From Rhizobium sp. BK602 (GTDB taxonomy: Bacteria > Pseudomonadota > Alphaproteobacteria > Rhizobiales > Rhizobiaceae): a stretch of DNA of 64,000 bases. This document shows positions 17,258 through 26,429 of the stretch, in pieces. The position numbers were made by a program, and so were the translations under genes. Position 1 is the stretch's first letter; every line of letters begins with the position of its first letter. The notes under the pieces were generated by a model. The model was not told the DNA's origin. It saw only the letters and a program-made list of their open reading frames with translations, and searched no databases. The stretch lies in assembly GCF_014195095.1 (NCBI RefSeq), contig NZ_JACIBC010000001.1, positions 62,001-126,000 of the forward strand, written 5' to 3'.

Positions 17258-18904
17258 ATGGCATCGGCGGACAAGACGGCGGGAGCCGATTGGTGGCGTG
17301 GCGCGGTAATCTATCAGGTCTATCCGCGATCGTTTCAGGATACCGACGCCAATGGGCTCGGCGATATCAAGGGCATCACCCGCCGCCTTAAGCATATCGC
17401 CTCACTCGGCGTCGACGCCATCTGGCTGGCGCCGTTCTTCACCTCGCCGATGGCCGACATGGGCTATGATGTCGCCGACTATTGCGACGTCGATCCGATC
17501 TTCGGCACGCTCGCCGATTTCGACGAGATGATGACGGCGGCGCATGCGCTAGGGCTCAAGGTCATCATCGATCAGGTGATCTCGCACACCTCGGACCGGC
17601 ATCCCTGGTTCGTCGAGAGCCGGGCAAGCCGCGACAATCCCAAGGCCGACTGGTATGTCTGGGCCGATCCGAAGCCGGACGGCACGGCGCCGAACAACTG
17701 GCTGTCGATCTTCGGCGGGCCGGGCTGGGAATGGGATGGCGTGCGCCGGCAATATTACCAGCACAATTTCCTGGCGTCGCAGCCGGACCTGAACTTCCAC
17801 AACGCCGAAGTGCAGGATGCCGTGCTCGCCGCAGTCAAATTCTGGCTCGACCGCGGTGTCGACGGTTTTCGGCTGGATACTGTCAATTACTATTTCTGCG
17901 ACAAGCTTTTGCGGGACAATCCGCCGGCGGCGAGCGTGGTCGGCGGCCTCGATGCGCCGGAGAGCAACCCCTACGGCATGCAGAACCATCTCCATGATAA
18001 GACGCAGCCGGAAAATATCGGCTTCCTGAAGCGGTTCCGGGCGCTGCTCGATCAATATGAGGGCCGCACGACCGTCGGCGAAGTGGGAGATGGCGCCCGC
18101 TCGCTGCAGACGGTGGCCGCCTATACGAGCGGCGGCGACAAGCTGCACATGTGCTATACGTTCGATCTGCTCGGACCGGATTTCACCCCGGCGCATTTCC
18201 GTCGCTGCGTCGGCGATTTCCAGGCCAATGTCGCCGATGGCTGGGTCTGCTGGGCTTTCTCCAACCATGACGTCAACCGCCATGTCAGCCGCTTCGCCGA
18301 AACCGAGGCGGAGCAGCCGCGTGTCGCCAAGCTGGCGATTTCGCTGCTGTCTGTTCTGCGCGGCTCGATCTGCCTCTATCAGGGCGAAGAGCTTGGCCTG
18401 CCCGAGGCGGAACTGGCCTTCGAGGATCTGCAGGATCCCTATGGCATTCGGTTCTGGCCGGCCTTCAAGGGCCGCGACGGATGCCGCACGCCGATGCCGT
18501 GGGAAGGGGGACGGGCGCATGCGGGCTTCACCACGGCCGAGAAATCATGGCTGCCGGTGCCCTATCAGCATGCGGCGCTCGCCGTCGACAGGCAAGAGGC
18601 CGATCCGCATTCCGTGCTGCATCACTATCGCGAGACGCTGGCCTTCCGGAAGCGGCACGCGGCACTGCTCGATGGCGATATGATCTTTCTCGACACGAAG
18701 GAGGATGTGCTCGCCTTCACGCGCAGGAAGGGCGACGAGACGCTGCTCTTCGTCTTCAATCTCTCCCGCAAGCCGGTGAAGGTCGCGGTGCCGGAGAATC
18801 TGCGGATCGCGAGAGCGACGCCGATGCCTGGCTTCGATCCGGCCGTCACCGGCGATGTCATCACGCTTGCGGCGCTGGATGTGTTTTGCGGTCAACTTGG
18901 GTGA
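17258..18904 (+). CDS. GH13 alpha-glucosidase (maltase/oligo-1,6-glucosidase type)
   Basis: 548 residues from the ATG at 17258, preceded by GAGGCGG. Conserved GH13 regions are all present: YQVYPRSFQDT near the start, the nucleophile Asp207 in DGFRLDTVNYY, the acid/base Glu275 in TVGEVGD and the transition-state Asp338 in FSNHDVNRH. QGEELGLPE is typical of subfamilies 17/23/31. It hydrolyses short alpha-glucosides to glucose. No signal peptide, so it acts in the cytoplasm on imported sugar. It resembles rhizobial AglA, but here it stands next to a peptide importer instead of aglEFGK. Confidence 0.9.
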   Translation: MASADKTAGADWWRGAVIYQVYPRSFQDTDANGLGDIKGITRRLKHIASLGVDAIWLAPFFTSPMADMGYDVADYCDVDPIFGTLADFDEMMTAAHALGLKVIIDQVISHTSDRHPWFVESRASRDNPKADWYVWADPKPDGTAPNNWLSIFGGPGWEWDGVRRQYYQHNFLASQPDLNFHNAEVQDAVLAAVKFWLDRGVDGFRLDTVNYYFCDKLLRDNPPAASVVGGLDAPESNPYGMQNHLHDKTQPENIGFLKRFRALLDQYEGRTTVGEVGDGARSLQTVAAYTSGGDKLHMCYTFDLLGPDFTPAHFRRCVGDFQANVADGWVCWAFSNHDVNRHVSRFAETEAEQPRVAKLAISLLSVLRGSICLYQGEELGLPEAELAFEDLQDPYGIRFWPAFKGRDGCRTPMPWEGGRAHAGFTTAEKSWLPVPYQHAALAVDRQEADPHSVLHHYRETLAFRKRHAALLDGDMIFLDTKEDVLAFTRRKGDETLLFVFNLSRKPVKVAVPENLRIARATPMPGFDPAVTGDVITLAALDVFCGQLG

Positions 18905-19159
18905 TCAGCGCAGCAGCTTGTCATAGTCGGTATGAGAGCCGATCCAGAACCAGATGAGATCGTCGCCGTCGGCAACGGCAAGCGCCCGCCAGGAAATGCC
19001 GACGCGGGCCGACCAAAAGCGGCCTACCGGCTTGAAATGCAGCGAGGGATGTTTCGGGTTCGCTTTCAGAAGCTCGAAGTTGCGGTCGGCCAATTCCCGG
19101 ACATGCTGCGGCAGCTTCTCATAAGCTTGCCAAAACGACGGCGCGGCATGATGTTTCAC
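18905..19159 (-). CDS. ParE/RelE-like toxin of a two-gene toxin-antitoxin module
   Basis: 84 residues. AYEKLPQHVRELADRNFELL, then NPKHPSLHFKPVGRFWSARVG, RALAVADGDDLIWFWIGSHTDYDKLL follow the small RelE/ParE fold, with the HPSLHFK stretch and a C-terminal GSHxxYD. Likely an mRNA-cleaving or gyrase-directed toxin; which one cannot be decided. Its ATG overlaps the antitoxin stop by four bases, so translation is coupled. Its stop is directly next to the stop of the convergent alpha-glucosidase gene. Confidence 0.72.
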   Translation of the reverse strand: MKHHAAPSFWQAYEKLPQHVRELADRNFELLKANPKHPSLHFKPVGRFWSARVGISWRALAVADGDDLIWFWIGSHTDYDKLLR

Positions 19160-19356
19160 AGGGCCTTTGTCTTCCCTATGCGGAAATCAGCAAGTGCTTT
19201 GTCCGCCAGCCGATCCAGCTTCCCGGCGGCAACATCGGCTTCCATCTGCTTGTCCCATCGGCTTGCCTGAAGCGTTTCGAACCATTCGGCGAAGGCTTTG
19301 AAATCTTCTGGCCCCAGCTCGGTGACGTTTTTCTCAATCTGTTCAAGCTTCGTCAC
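19156..19356 (-). CDS. Small antitoxin partner of the ParE/RelE-like toxin
   Basis: 66 residues from a GTG start at 19356 with GGAAG seven bases upstream. The sequence (TKLEQIEKNVTELGPEDFKAF, then WDKQMEADVAAGKLDRL) is acidic and helical, with the last third (AADVAAGKLDRLADKALADF type) shared by small antitoxins found upstream of RelE-like toxins. No clear DNA-binding domain is visible, so repression of the pair may use a short N-terminal element. Longer starts up to 19404 are possible but lack a ribosome binding site. Confidence 0.65.
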   Translation of the reverse strand: MTKLEQIEKNVTELGPEDFKAFAEWFETLQASRWDKQMEADVAAGKLDRLADKALADFRIGKTKAL

Positions 19357-19452
19357 GATCGTCTTCCATTGCCAAGCGATTTGTATCGTAGGGAAAGATA
19401 ACAATAGACCCTGCGCAATTGAAGTCCCATGGCCTGTATTGTCGATTGCGCC

Positions 19453-21150
19453 TCACCCGATCAGCATGAATTTGTCCACATCCACGAGACCGCGATCCGA
19501 TATCTTCAGATGCGGGATGACCGGCAGCGGCAGGAAGGCGAGCTGCAGGAAGGGTTCTTCCAGCGTTGCGCCCAGGGCATAGGCCGCCTGGCGCAGATGG
19601 TGCAGCGTGTCGCGCACGCTCTCATAGGGCTCGAGACTCATCAGGCCGGCGACAGGCAGGGGGATCTCGCCGGTGACGACGCCGTTTTCGACGACGACGA
19701 AGCCGCCATTGATGTCGCTGAGACGGTTGGCGGCGAGCGCCATGTCATCCTCGTTGACGCCGACGACGCAGATATTGTGGCTGTCATGGCCGACGGTCGA
19801 GGCGATCGCGCCCTTCTTCAAGCCGAAGCCCTGGACGAAGCCGTTGGCGTGGTTGCCGTTCTTGCCATGTCGCTCGATGACGGCGACCTTGATGATGTCG
19901 TTGCCGAGGTCGAGATCGGTCTGGTTGCCCTTGACCGGCAGGCGATGGCGGCGGTGTTCGGTGATGATCTTGCCGGGCACGACGCCGATGACCGAGCTTT
20001 CGCCCTCGGTAACCGGCACGCCGAAATCGGCGGCATTGATCGGGCGTGCCCTGACGCTGTCGAGGCCGACGGGGGCGACGGGCTTGCGGGTGGCGAAGAG
20101 CTCGGCCGTGACGCGGCGGCCGGCCGAGAATACCGTCTCCGCCTTGCAGCTTTCCAAGCTGTCGATGATGATGAGATCGGCGCGCCAGCCGGGTGCCACC
20201 AGGCCGCGGTCGCGCAGGCCGAAGGCGCGGGCAGCCGAGATCGAGGCGGCGCGATAGATCGCCAGCGGCTCGACGCCATGCGCGATCGCCGTGCGGATCA
20301 CGTAATCGAGATGGCCCTGTTCGGCGATATCGAGCGGATTGCGGTCGTCGGTGCAGAGCGCCAGATAGGGCGACAGCCGCTCGGTTATGATCGGCATCAG
20401 CGCATGCAGGTCCTTGGAAACCGAGCCTTCGCGCACGAGAATGTGCATGCCCTTGCGGATCTTCTCCAGCGCCTCCTCGGCGGTGGTCGATTCATGCTCG
20501 GTGCGAATGCCGGCCGAGAGATAGCCGTTGAGATCATTGCCGCGCAGGAGCGGCGCATGGCCGTCGATATGGCCGCCCTGGAACGCCTCCAGCTTGGCCA
20601 TGCAGACGGGGTCCTTATAGACGACACCGGGAAAATTCATGAATTCGGCCAGGCCGATGACCTTGGGATGGTCGCGGAAAGGCAGGAGGCGTTCGATCGG
20701 CAAGTCGGCGCCGGAGGTCTCCAGATGCGTCGCCGGCACGCAGGAGGAAAGCTGGACGCGGATATCCATGATGGTTTCGAGAGCGCTGTCCAGGAAATAC
20801 TGGATGCCCTCGGTGCCGAGCACATTGGCGATCTCATGCGGATCGCAGATGACGGTGGTGACGCCATAGGGCAGGACGCAGCGGTCGAACTCGTGCGGCG
20901 TCACCAGCGAGGATTCGATGTGCAGGTGGGTGTCGATGAAGCCGGGCACGACGATCCGGCCGGAGATGTCGATCTCCTCGTGGCCCTGGTAGTTGCCGCA
21001 GGTGCCGACGATGCGGTCGCCGCAGATGGCGATGTCGGAGGCGACGAGTTCGCCCGTCACCAAGTCGAAGAAGCGTCCGCCCTTGAGCACGATATCCGCC
21101 GGTTCGCGGCCGACGCCCTGGTCGATGTAGCGTTCGAGTTTGGCTGACAT
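19453..21150 (-). CDS. ade: Adenine deaminase
   Basis: 565 residues. An amidohydrolase that converts adenine to hypoxanthine and ammonia. [17 protein letters not shown] carries the first metal-binding HxH, and [21 protein letters not shown] and [10 protein letters not shown] match bacterial Ade. The C-terminal Ade-specific domain ([15 protein letters not shown] near residue 450) is complete. Length is normal. It works in purine salvage. Transcribed alone on the minus strand; 225 bp upstream hold rhizobial palindromic repeats. Confidence 0.94.
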   Translation of the reverse strand: MSAKLERYIDQGVGREPADIVLKGGRFFDLVTGELVASDIAICGDRIVGTCGNYQGHEEIDISGRIVVPGFIDTHLHIESSLVTPHEFDRCVLPYGVTTVICDPHEIANVLGTEGIQYFLDSALETIMDIRVQLSSCVPATHLETSGADLPIERLLPFRDHPKVIGLAEFMNFPGVVYKDPVCMAKLEAFQGGHIDGHAPLLRGNDLNGYLSAGIRTEHESTTAEEALEKIRKGMHILVREGSVSKDLHALMPIITERLSPYLALCTDDRNPLDIAEQGHLDYVIRTAIAHGVEPLAIYRAASISAARAFGLRDRGLVAPGWRADLIIIDSLESCKAETVFSAGRRVTAELFATRKPVAPVGLDSVRARPINAADFGVPVTEGESSVIGVVPGKIITEHRRHRLPVKGNQTDLDLGNDIIKVAVIERHGKNGNHANGFVQGFGLKKGAIASTVGHDSHNICVVGVNEDDMALAANRLSDINGGFVVVENGVVTGEIPLPVAGLMSLEPYESVRDTLHHLRQAAYALGATLEEPFLQLAFLPLPVIPHLKISDRGLVDVDKFMLIG

Positions 21151-21197
21151 GGTTCATTCCTGCGTTTGCTGTGATTCCGTATAGCCCCTCACCCTAG

Positions 21198-21306
21198 CCC
21201 TCTCCCCGCCATGCGGGGAGAGGGGATCGGTCCGAATTTGTTGATAGAGCGGCGCTTCTTCCGGCTTGGCGAGAGACGGCGGACCACCTCACCCCGTTTT
21301 ACGGGG
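21198..21306. repeat. Rhizobial palindromic intergenic repeats upstream of ade
   Basis: CCCTCTCCCCGC at 21198-21209 pairs perfectly with GCGGGGAGAGGG at 21213-21224. A second stem, CCCCGT/ACGGGG, lies at 21292-21306. The CCTCACCCTAGCCCTCTCCCCG type of sequence is very common between genes in Rhizobiaceae. It fills most of the 225-bp gap between the aminotransferase stop and the ade start, so it may mask or affect the ade promoter region. Confidence 0.75.
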
Positions 21307-21375
21307 AGGGGGCTTTCCGCTTTTGCCGATGATAATTGCCCATTTCGGCCTTGTGAGAAGAAGGTGTCGTTCGCC

Positions 21376-22704
21376 TCAGATATTATTCTGCAAGATCTCC
21401 CTGAGCTTTCCGAACAGCTCGTCTATATGGTGCTTTTCGATGATCAGCGGCGGGGAGAGGGCGATGATGTCGCCGGTGGTGCGGATCAGCAGGCCTTTTT
21501 CGTAAGCCTTGAGGAAGGCGGTGAAGGCGCGCTTGGTGGGTTCGCCGGCGATGGGGTCGAGTTCGATGGCGCCAATCAGGCCGGTATTGCGGATATCGAT
21601 GACATTGGGGCAATCCTTCAGGGAATGCAGCGCATCGGCCCAATAGTCCGACAGCTCGGCGGCGCGGGTCAGCAGGCCCTCTTCCTTATAGGTGTCGAGC
21701 GTGGCGAGAGCGGCGGCCGAGGCGATCGGGTTGCCCGAATAGGTGTAGCCATGGAAGAACTCGATCATATGCTCGGGTCCCTGCATGAAGGCGTCGTGGA
21801 TTTCCGAGGTGACGAAGACCGCGCCCATCGGGATGACGCCGTTGGTCAGGCCCTTGGCCGTGGTGATGATGTCGGGGGTGACATCATAATATTGGGCCGC
21901 GAAAGGCGCGCCGAGGCGACCGAAGCCGGTGATGACCTCGTCGAAGATCAGCAGGATGCCGTGCTTGGTGCAGATGTCGCGCAGCTTCTGCAGATAGCCC
22001 TTCGGCGGGATCAGCACGCCGGTGGAGCCGGCGATCGGCTCGACGATGACGGCCGCGATGGTCGAGGCATCATGCAGCGTGACGATGCGCTCGAGTTCGC
22101 TGGCGATATCGCCGCCATGCTCCGGCTCGCCGCGGGTGAAGGCGTTCTTGCCGGGAACATGCGTGTGCGGCATGTGGTCGACGCCGGTGAGCAGCGTGCC
22201 GAACATCTTGCGGTTGGTGACGATGCCGCCGACGGAGATGCCACCGAAATTGACGCCGTGATAGCCGCGCTCGCGGCCGATGAGGCGGAAGCGGGAGCCG
22301 TTGCCCTTCACCCGGTGATAGGCAAGCGCCACCTTCAGCGCGGTCTCGACGGATTCGGAGCCGGAATTGGTATAGAGAACATGGTTCATGCCCTCGGGGG
22401 CGATGTCGACCAGCCGGTTTGCCAGCTCGAAGGCCTTGGGGTGGCCGAGCTGGAAGGCCGGGGCATAGTCGAGTTCACCCGCCTGCTGGCGGATGGCTTC
22501 GGTGATCTTCGGGCGGCAGTGTCCGGCATTCACGCACCACAGACCAGCCGTCCCGTCCAGCACCTGACGTCCGTCGTGGGTGGTGTAATACATATCCTTG
22601 GCGCTGACGAAGAGGCGCGGTTCCTTCTTGAACTGGCGGTTGGCCGTAAACGGCATCCAGAAGGCGCGCAAATCGTTGGGGGTGGCATTGAGACGGTCGG
22701 ACAT
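21376..22704 (-). CDS. Class III omega-amino acid:pyruvate aminotransferase
   Basis: 442 residues from the ATG at 22704, chosen because GGAG lies six bases upstream; Met codons at 22716 and 22722 are alternatives. It has DLRAFWMPFTANRQFK at the N-terminus, NSGSESVETALKVALAYHR for PLP phosphate binding, the catalytic Lys in TTAKGLTNGVIPMGAV and IFDEVITGFGRLG. These closely follow beta-alanine:pyruvate aminotransferases. The enzyme moves an amino group from beta-alanine or another omega-amine to pyruvate. No pathway genes adjoin it. Confidence 0.9.
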   Translation of the reverse strand: MSDRLNATPNDLRAFWMPFTANRQFKKEPRLFVSAKDMYYTTHDGRQVLDGTAGLWCVNAGHCRPKITEAIRQQAGELDYAPAFQLGHPKAFELANRLVDIAPEGMNHVLYTNSGSESVETALKVALAYHRVKGNGSRFRLIGRERGYHGVNFGGISVGGIVTNRKMFGTLLTGVDHMPHTHVPGKNAFTRGEPEHGGDIASELERIVTLHDASTIAAVIVEPIAGSTGVLIPPKGYLQKLRDICTKHGILLIFDEVITGFGRLGAPFAAQYYDVTPDIITTAKGLTNGVIPMGAVFVTSEIHDAFMQGPEHMIEFFHGYTYSGNPIASAAALATLDTYKEEGLLTRAAELSDYWADALHSLKDCPNVIDIRNTGLIGAIELDPIAGEPTKRAFTAFLKAYEKGLLIRTTGDIIALSPPLIIEKHHIDELFGKLREILQNNI

Positions 22705-23138
22705 GCTGTTCTCCATGGCCATTCGGGGACCATTTCCCGATCGCGGCGCGACGGCGCGATTATTGACTGCCTGGTCAAATTATCAGCCGGCCTTTTGGCG
22801 TCAAGATGACGTCGGGAGCCGCGGGACAGGGGGACGAATGAGGCGATGGAGGACGACGTAAAACGGTTTCGCTTTTAGTCCAATCTTGTCTCGTCTTGTC
22901 TTGTTTGCCGGAGCAAATCAGATCAGATTTGTTATCGAGCTAACATAGAACCGAATGCGGACGTACGAGGTATTTCTCGCCGAAAGGCGGGCGTTTGACA
23001 CGAAAAAGCTGGCAAATCGAAAATTTGCCAGCCAAATCATTTATATATGTGGTGATGAAAGCGACTTGACCTCAAGGGTTGGAAACGACCATCCCCATGC
23101 AGACCTAGCCTCGGCAGTCCCAAAGCCAATTCTGGCGA
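22705..23138. other. Noncoding stretch between the aminotransferase and NolR-like genes
   Basis: About 430 bp with no supported gene. It holds the upstream region of the aminotransferase gene and the 3' region of the NolR-like gene with its terminator at 23003-23032. GTCTCGTCTTGTCTTG near 22890 is a short direct repeat. The small plus-strand frame at 22955-23206 runs through the terminator and into the regulator gene and has no family features. Confidence 0.5.
23003..23032 (-). terminator. Intrinsic terminator for the NolR-like regulator gene
   Basis: On the minus strand GCTGGCAAAT pairs perfectly with ATTTGCCAGC around a TTTCG loop, and five T follow. It lies about 105 bp after the regulator stop, giving a fairly long 3' untranslated region. 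Confidence 0.85.
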
Positions 23139-23456
23139 TTAAGCGGCCGTTCTACTTTTTTCAGGTTCACAATAAATGTCTTCCAGCGTTTCGAGAACCC
23201 GGATGACCGACTCTGAAGTGCTGGAGTAGTAAATGGTTTGAGCATCGCGGCGGGTTTTCACCAGCTTCTGGGCGCGGAGCTTTGAAAGATGCTGGGAAAG
23301 CGCAGATTGGCTAAGGCCGACCTGATTGGCCAACACGCCAACAGGAACCTCGCCTTTGACCAGGCTGCAAAGAATCATAAGGCGCTTGGGGTTCGCCATC
23401 GCCGATAGTAATGCTGCCGCCACGTTGGAGTGGTCGGCCAAATTTCTTGTCTTCAT
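23139..23456 (-). CDS. ArsR-family regulator closely resembling NolR
   Basis: 105 residues. The winged-helix core (LSAMANPKRLMILCSLV, then VGLSQSALSQHLSKLRAQKLV, then TRRDAQTIYYSS) is nearly the same as my memory of Sinorhizobium/Rhizobium NolR, the repressor of nodulation genes and a global growth-linked regulator. It lacks the Cys pairs of metal-sensing ArsR proteins (a single Cys30 and Cys in the tail). The N-terminus and C-terminal tail differ from classical NolR, so it may be a paralogue. Transcribed alone; the terminator is at 23003-23032. No nod genes are in the window. Confidence 0.85.
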   Translation of the reverse strand: MKTRNLADHSNVAAALLSAMANPKRLMILCSLVKGEVPVGVLANQVGLSQSALSQHLSKLRAQKLVKTRRDAQTIYYSSTSESVIRVLETLEDIYCEPEKSRTAA

Positions 23457-23571
23457 CTCTTTGATCTTCCTAATGCGGAGCGTACATCAGAAATTGTGAT
23501 ATTTCCAACCGGGGAGCTAAACCCGATAATTAATAATACCAAGGGGGGGCAAAGATTGTATATACCTAAAT

Positions 23572-24321
23572 TTAAGGTATCGAGTATGCTATTTTAGATA
23601 TGTATGAATTAGCGTCGTTCAACTCCCCTAAAGGCGGGTCAAATTCCCATCTGAGGGTGCGATCTCCCCAAATTAGGTCGATTCCTGCCATATCCAGGCC
23701 ATAAATCCGCCAATCTCCCCCCTTGGCACCCCCTGATGCGGTCACGAGGGCAGAAACAAGATCGGGGTGCCTGGCTACTAATTCTCGCACTAGCACATCC
23801 GCATCCCGTGCCAAGATCTCGTTAGCCGCCGAAAGAATCATGAGATCTTCCCCCGGCAAAACATAGGCCTTTCCGAAGCCGCCATTCAGGCTTGCGGCGA
23901 TCGGGACGAGGCGGAAAAAACAGAAATCCGGAAAGTCCGCATAAAGCTTCGCCTTGGGATGGCGGGCCAGAAATCGCGTGCGGATGCGCGCGTGGAATGG
24001 GCCGTCGCGGTCCACGCGCTCGGCTCGGCATTGGATGCTGAGACGGGGGTGGGCGAGGGGATCGCCCTTGCCGGGTTCACCGAAGAGCGCGGAGGCGCGA
24101 GGGTCCTTCGAGAGTGCCTTCGTATGGGCGGAAAGACCGGAGACGAGCATGACCGGCACGCCGTCGATATCGGTGCCGGTCAAGACGCGGCTGACGGCAG
24201 GAAAGCCGGTTTCAGGATCGAGGACGGCAAGAGCCGCGTGACGGGCGGAGCGCAGCAGAATGCGCGCCTGCCGGCGCGCCTCGTTGTCGGTTTCCCGCAA
24301 TACGGATGACTTGTCGTTCAT
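23572..24321 (-). CDS. HugZ-family (pyridoxamine 5'-phosphate oxidase-like fold) protein
   Basis: 249 residues. It has a split beta-barrel flavin-type domain (RSARHAALAVLDPETGFPAVSRV, LSIQCRAERVDRDG, RFLARHPKAKLYADFPDF) and a C-terminal DUF2470-like region (VTASGGAKGGDWRIYGLDMAGIDL). This order is typical of HugZ and related proteins, some of which bind or degrade haem. The HugZ C-terminal haem-ligand loop cannot be verified here. Thus a role in haem use is possible but unproven. The gene stands alone between the NolR-like regulator and choV. Confidence 0.8.
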   Translation of the reverse strand: MNDKSSVLRETDNEARRQARILLRSARHAALAVLDPETGFPAVSRVLTGTDIDGVPVMLVSGLSAHTKALSKDPRASALFGEPGKGDPLAHPRLSIQCRAERVDRDGPFHARIRTRFLARHPKAKLYADFPDFCFFRLVPIAASLNGGFGKAYVLPGEDLMILSAANEILARDADVLVRELVARHPDLVSALVTASGGAKGGDWRIYGLDMAGIDLIWGDRTLRWEFDPPLGELNDANSYISKIAYSIP

Positions 24322-24358
24322 CGTTGCCTCCGCAGGCGGGAAGAGCGGTCGGCGCGGA

Positions 24359-25408
24359 CTACTCCTTCCGCCGGTGACTGGTCAGGCCAGCCACGACGTC
24401 CTGAGCGGAAATCGTCCCGATAATCGCACCATTGTCAACGACGCCGATATTGCCCGGCTGGCGCGTCAGCGCGTCGAGAATGTCGATCAACGGCGTGGTT
24501 GCCGCCGCCGTGCCGGTGACGGAGCCGCTGGCGGGGGGATGGCCCACGCCCTGCTGCATGACGTCGCGCGCCGTCAGCATGCTGATCGGGTTCATATGCT
24601 GGACGAAATCCGCCACATACTGATCGGCAGGGTTCTTGACGATTTCCTGGGGCGTGCCGCACTGGATGATGTGTCCGCTCTCCATGATGGCGATGCGGTT
24701 GCCGATGCGGAAGGCCTCGTCGAGATCGTGGCTGACGAAGAGGATCGTCCGCTTCAGGCGGCGCTGGAATTCCAGAAGCTCGTCCTGCAGACGGGTGCGG
24801 ATCAACGGGTCAAGCGCCGAGAACGGCTCGTCCATGAGCAGGATGGGTGCTCCGGTGGCAAAGGCGCGGGCAAGGCCGACGCGCTGCTGCATGCCGCCGG
24901 AGAGTTCGTTGACGCGGCGGCTGGCCCATTGCGTCAGGTTGACGAGTTCAAGCTGCTCGTCGACGCGTTTCTTGCGCTCAGGCTCCGGCACGCCGGCAAG
25001 CTCCAGGCCGAAGCCGACATTGTCGGCAACCGTGCGCCAGGGCAGCAATGCGAATTGTTGGAATACCATGGAGACCGTGTGCATGCGCAGGTCGCGCAGC
25101 GTCTTGGGACTACAGTCATAAGGATTGACCGGCCCGGTCTTGGTGTTGACGACGACATCGCCGCGCACGACCGGCGCCAGGCCGTTGACGGCGCGCAGCA
25201 GCGTGGACTTGCCGGAGCCGGACAGCCCCATGAGCACGAGGATTTCGCCTTCCTCGATTTCCAGCGAGGCATTGGCGACGCCGAGCACCAGGCCGGTCGC
25301 CTTGCCGATCTCGTCACGGGTCTTGCCTTCGTCGGCGAGCTTGAGCGCCGCCTCGGGACGATCGCCGAAGATAATGCTGACATTGTTGAAGCCGACGGCG
25401 GTGGTCAT
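24359..25408 (-). CDS. choV: Choline/betaine ABC transporter ATP-binding protein ChoV-like
   Basis: 349 residues. Walker A is GLSGSGKST, the signature LSGGMQQRVGLARAF and Walker B ILLMDEPFSALD. The C-terminal half carries CBS-type sequence ending VVDNGAIIGTISAQDVVAGL, as in ProV/OpuAA/ChoV proteins. It energises choline or betaine uptake. The start overlaps the choW stop by four bases. Last gene of choXWV. Confidence 0.92.
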   Translation of the reverse strand: MTTAVGFNNVSIIFGDRPEAALKLADEGKTRDEIGKATGLVLGVANASLEIEEGEILVLMGLSGSGKSTLLRAVNGLAPVVRGDVVVNTKTGPVNPYDCSPKTLRDLRMHTVSMVFQQFALLPWRTVADNVGFGLELAGVPEPERKKRVDEQLELVNLTQWASRRVNELSGGMQQRVGLARAFATGAPILLMDEPFSALDPLIRTRLQDELLEFQRRLKRTILFVSHDLDEAFRIGNRIAIMESGHIIQCGTPQEIVKNPADQYVADFVQHMNPISMLTARDVMQQGVGHPPASGSVTGTAAATTPLIDILDALTRQPGNIGVVDNGAIIGTISAQDVVAGLTSHRRKE

Positions 25409-26262
25409 GAGTGGTCTCCTTCGCCGGGGGCACGGAACATGCGGTCGAGAATGATCGCGAGAATGACGATGCAGGCGCCGGAATCGAAGCTCTTGGCGAC
25501 GTTGACGCTATTCAGCGCGCGCAGAACCGGCACGCCGAGACCCGGAGCGCCGACGAGGGCGGCGATGGACACCATCGACAGCGACAGCATGATCGTCTGC
25601 GTCAATCCGGCCATGATCTGCGGCGTTGCGAAGGGCAGTTCCACCTTGCGCAGCACCTGCCGGGGAGTCGCGCCGAAGGATTCGGCTGCTTCGACGAGGG
25701 ATGGCGGCGTCGAGATGATGCCGAGGCGGGTCATGCGGATCGGCGCGGGAATGGCGAAGACGACCGTGGCGACGAGACCGGGCACCATGCCAAGGCCGAG
25801 CAGGATCATCGCCGGCACGAGATAGACGAAGGTCGGTATGGTCTGCATCAGGTCGAGGATCGGCCGCATGAAGGCGTAGAGCCAGGGGCGGCGGGCGGCG
25901 GCGATGCCAAGGGGCACGCCGACCAGCATGCTGACGAAGGTCGAGGCCAGCACCAGCGCCAGGGTCTCCGTCGTTTCCTTCCAATAGCCCTGGTTTATGG
26001 TGATCAACAGGCCGATCAGGGTCAGGATGGCGACCGGAATGCTCCGGCGCAGCCAGTAGGCGACAGCCGCGAAAACAACGACGACGATCAGCGGATGCGG
26101 CACCTGCAATATGAAAAGCAGCGCCTTGATCACATGCGCGACAAGGAAGGAAAGCCCGTCAAAGAACCACGTGACATTCGTCGTCAGCCAATCCACGACG
26201 GCTTTTGCCCATGGTCCGATGGGGATGCGATAGTCGGTTAACCAGTTCACGTTTTTGCCCAC
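25405..26262 (-). CDS. choW: Choline/betaine ABC transporter permease ChoW-like
   Basis: 285 residues with about six membrane helices. PLIVVVVFAAVAYW, then ALVLASTFVSMLVGVPLGIAAARRP and MQTIPTFVYLVPAMILLGLG are the ProW/OpuAB-type core, and EAAESFGATPRQVLRKVELPFA is the EAA loop contacting ChoV. It forms the channel of the importer. 167 bp separate it from choX and hold an intercistronic hairpin. Confidence 0.92.
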   Translation of the reverse strand: MGKNVNWLTDYRIPIGPWAKAVVDWLTTNVTWFFDGLSFLVAHVIKALLFILQVPHPLIVVVVFAAVAYWLRRSIPVAILTLIGLLITINQGYWKETTETLALVLASTFVSMLVGVPLGIAAARRPWLYAFMRPILDLMQTIPTFVYLVPAMILLGLGMVPGLVATVVFAIPAPIRMTRLGIISTPPSLVEAAESFGATPRQVLRKVELPFATPQIMAGLTQTIMLSLSMVSIAALVGAPGLGVPVLRALNSVNVAKSFDSGACIVILAIILDRMFRAPGEGDHS

Positions 26263-26396
26263 TCTTGGGGCGGCTGTTCCGGACGTCTTGGGTCGTTCCG
26301 GATAGGGCCGCCGGAGAATAACGGCCTATGGCGCGACATGGGATATTGCCCGATGCACGGCACCACAGGAGGGAAACAGTCCGTTCACCGAAGAGA

Positions 26397-26419
26397 AAGG
26401 GGCGGTTGAGCCGCCCCTT
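26397..26419 (-). terminator. Intercistronic hairpin after choX
   Basis: AAGGGGCGG and CCGCCCCTT form a perfect 9-bp stem around a 5-base loop, 10 bp past the choX stop codon. On the minus strand TTTCTCTT follows, a weak T-tract. It probably lets part of the transcripts stop after choX while the rest continue into choWV. Confidence 0.75.
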
Positions 26420-26429
26420 GTCCCCGATG

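Noticed and set aside
22955..23206. Plus-strand 83-codon frame
   Set aside because: It crosses the minus-strand terminator and the NolR-like coding region and has no ribosome binding site or family similarity.
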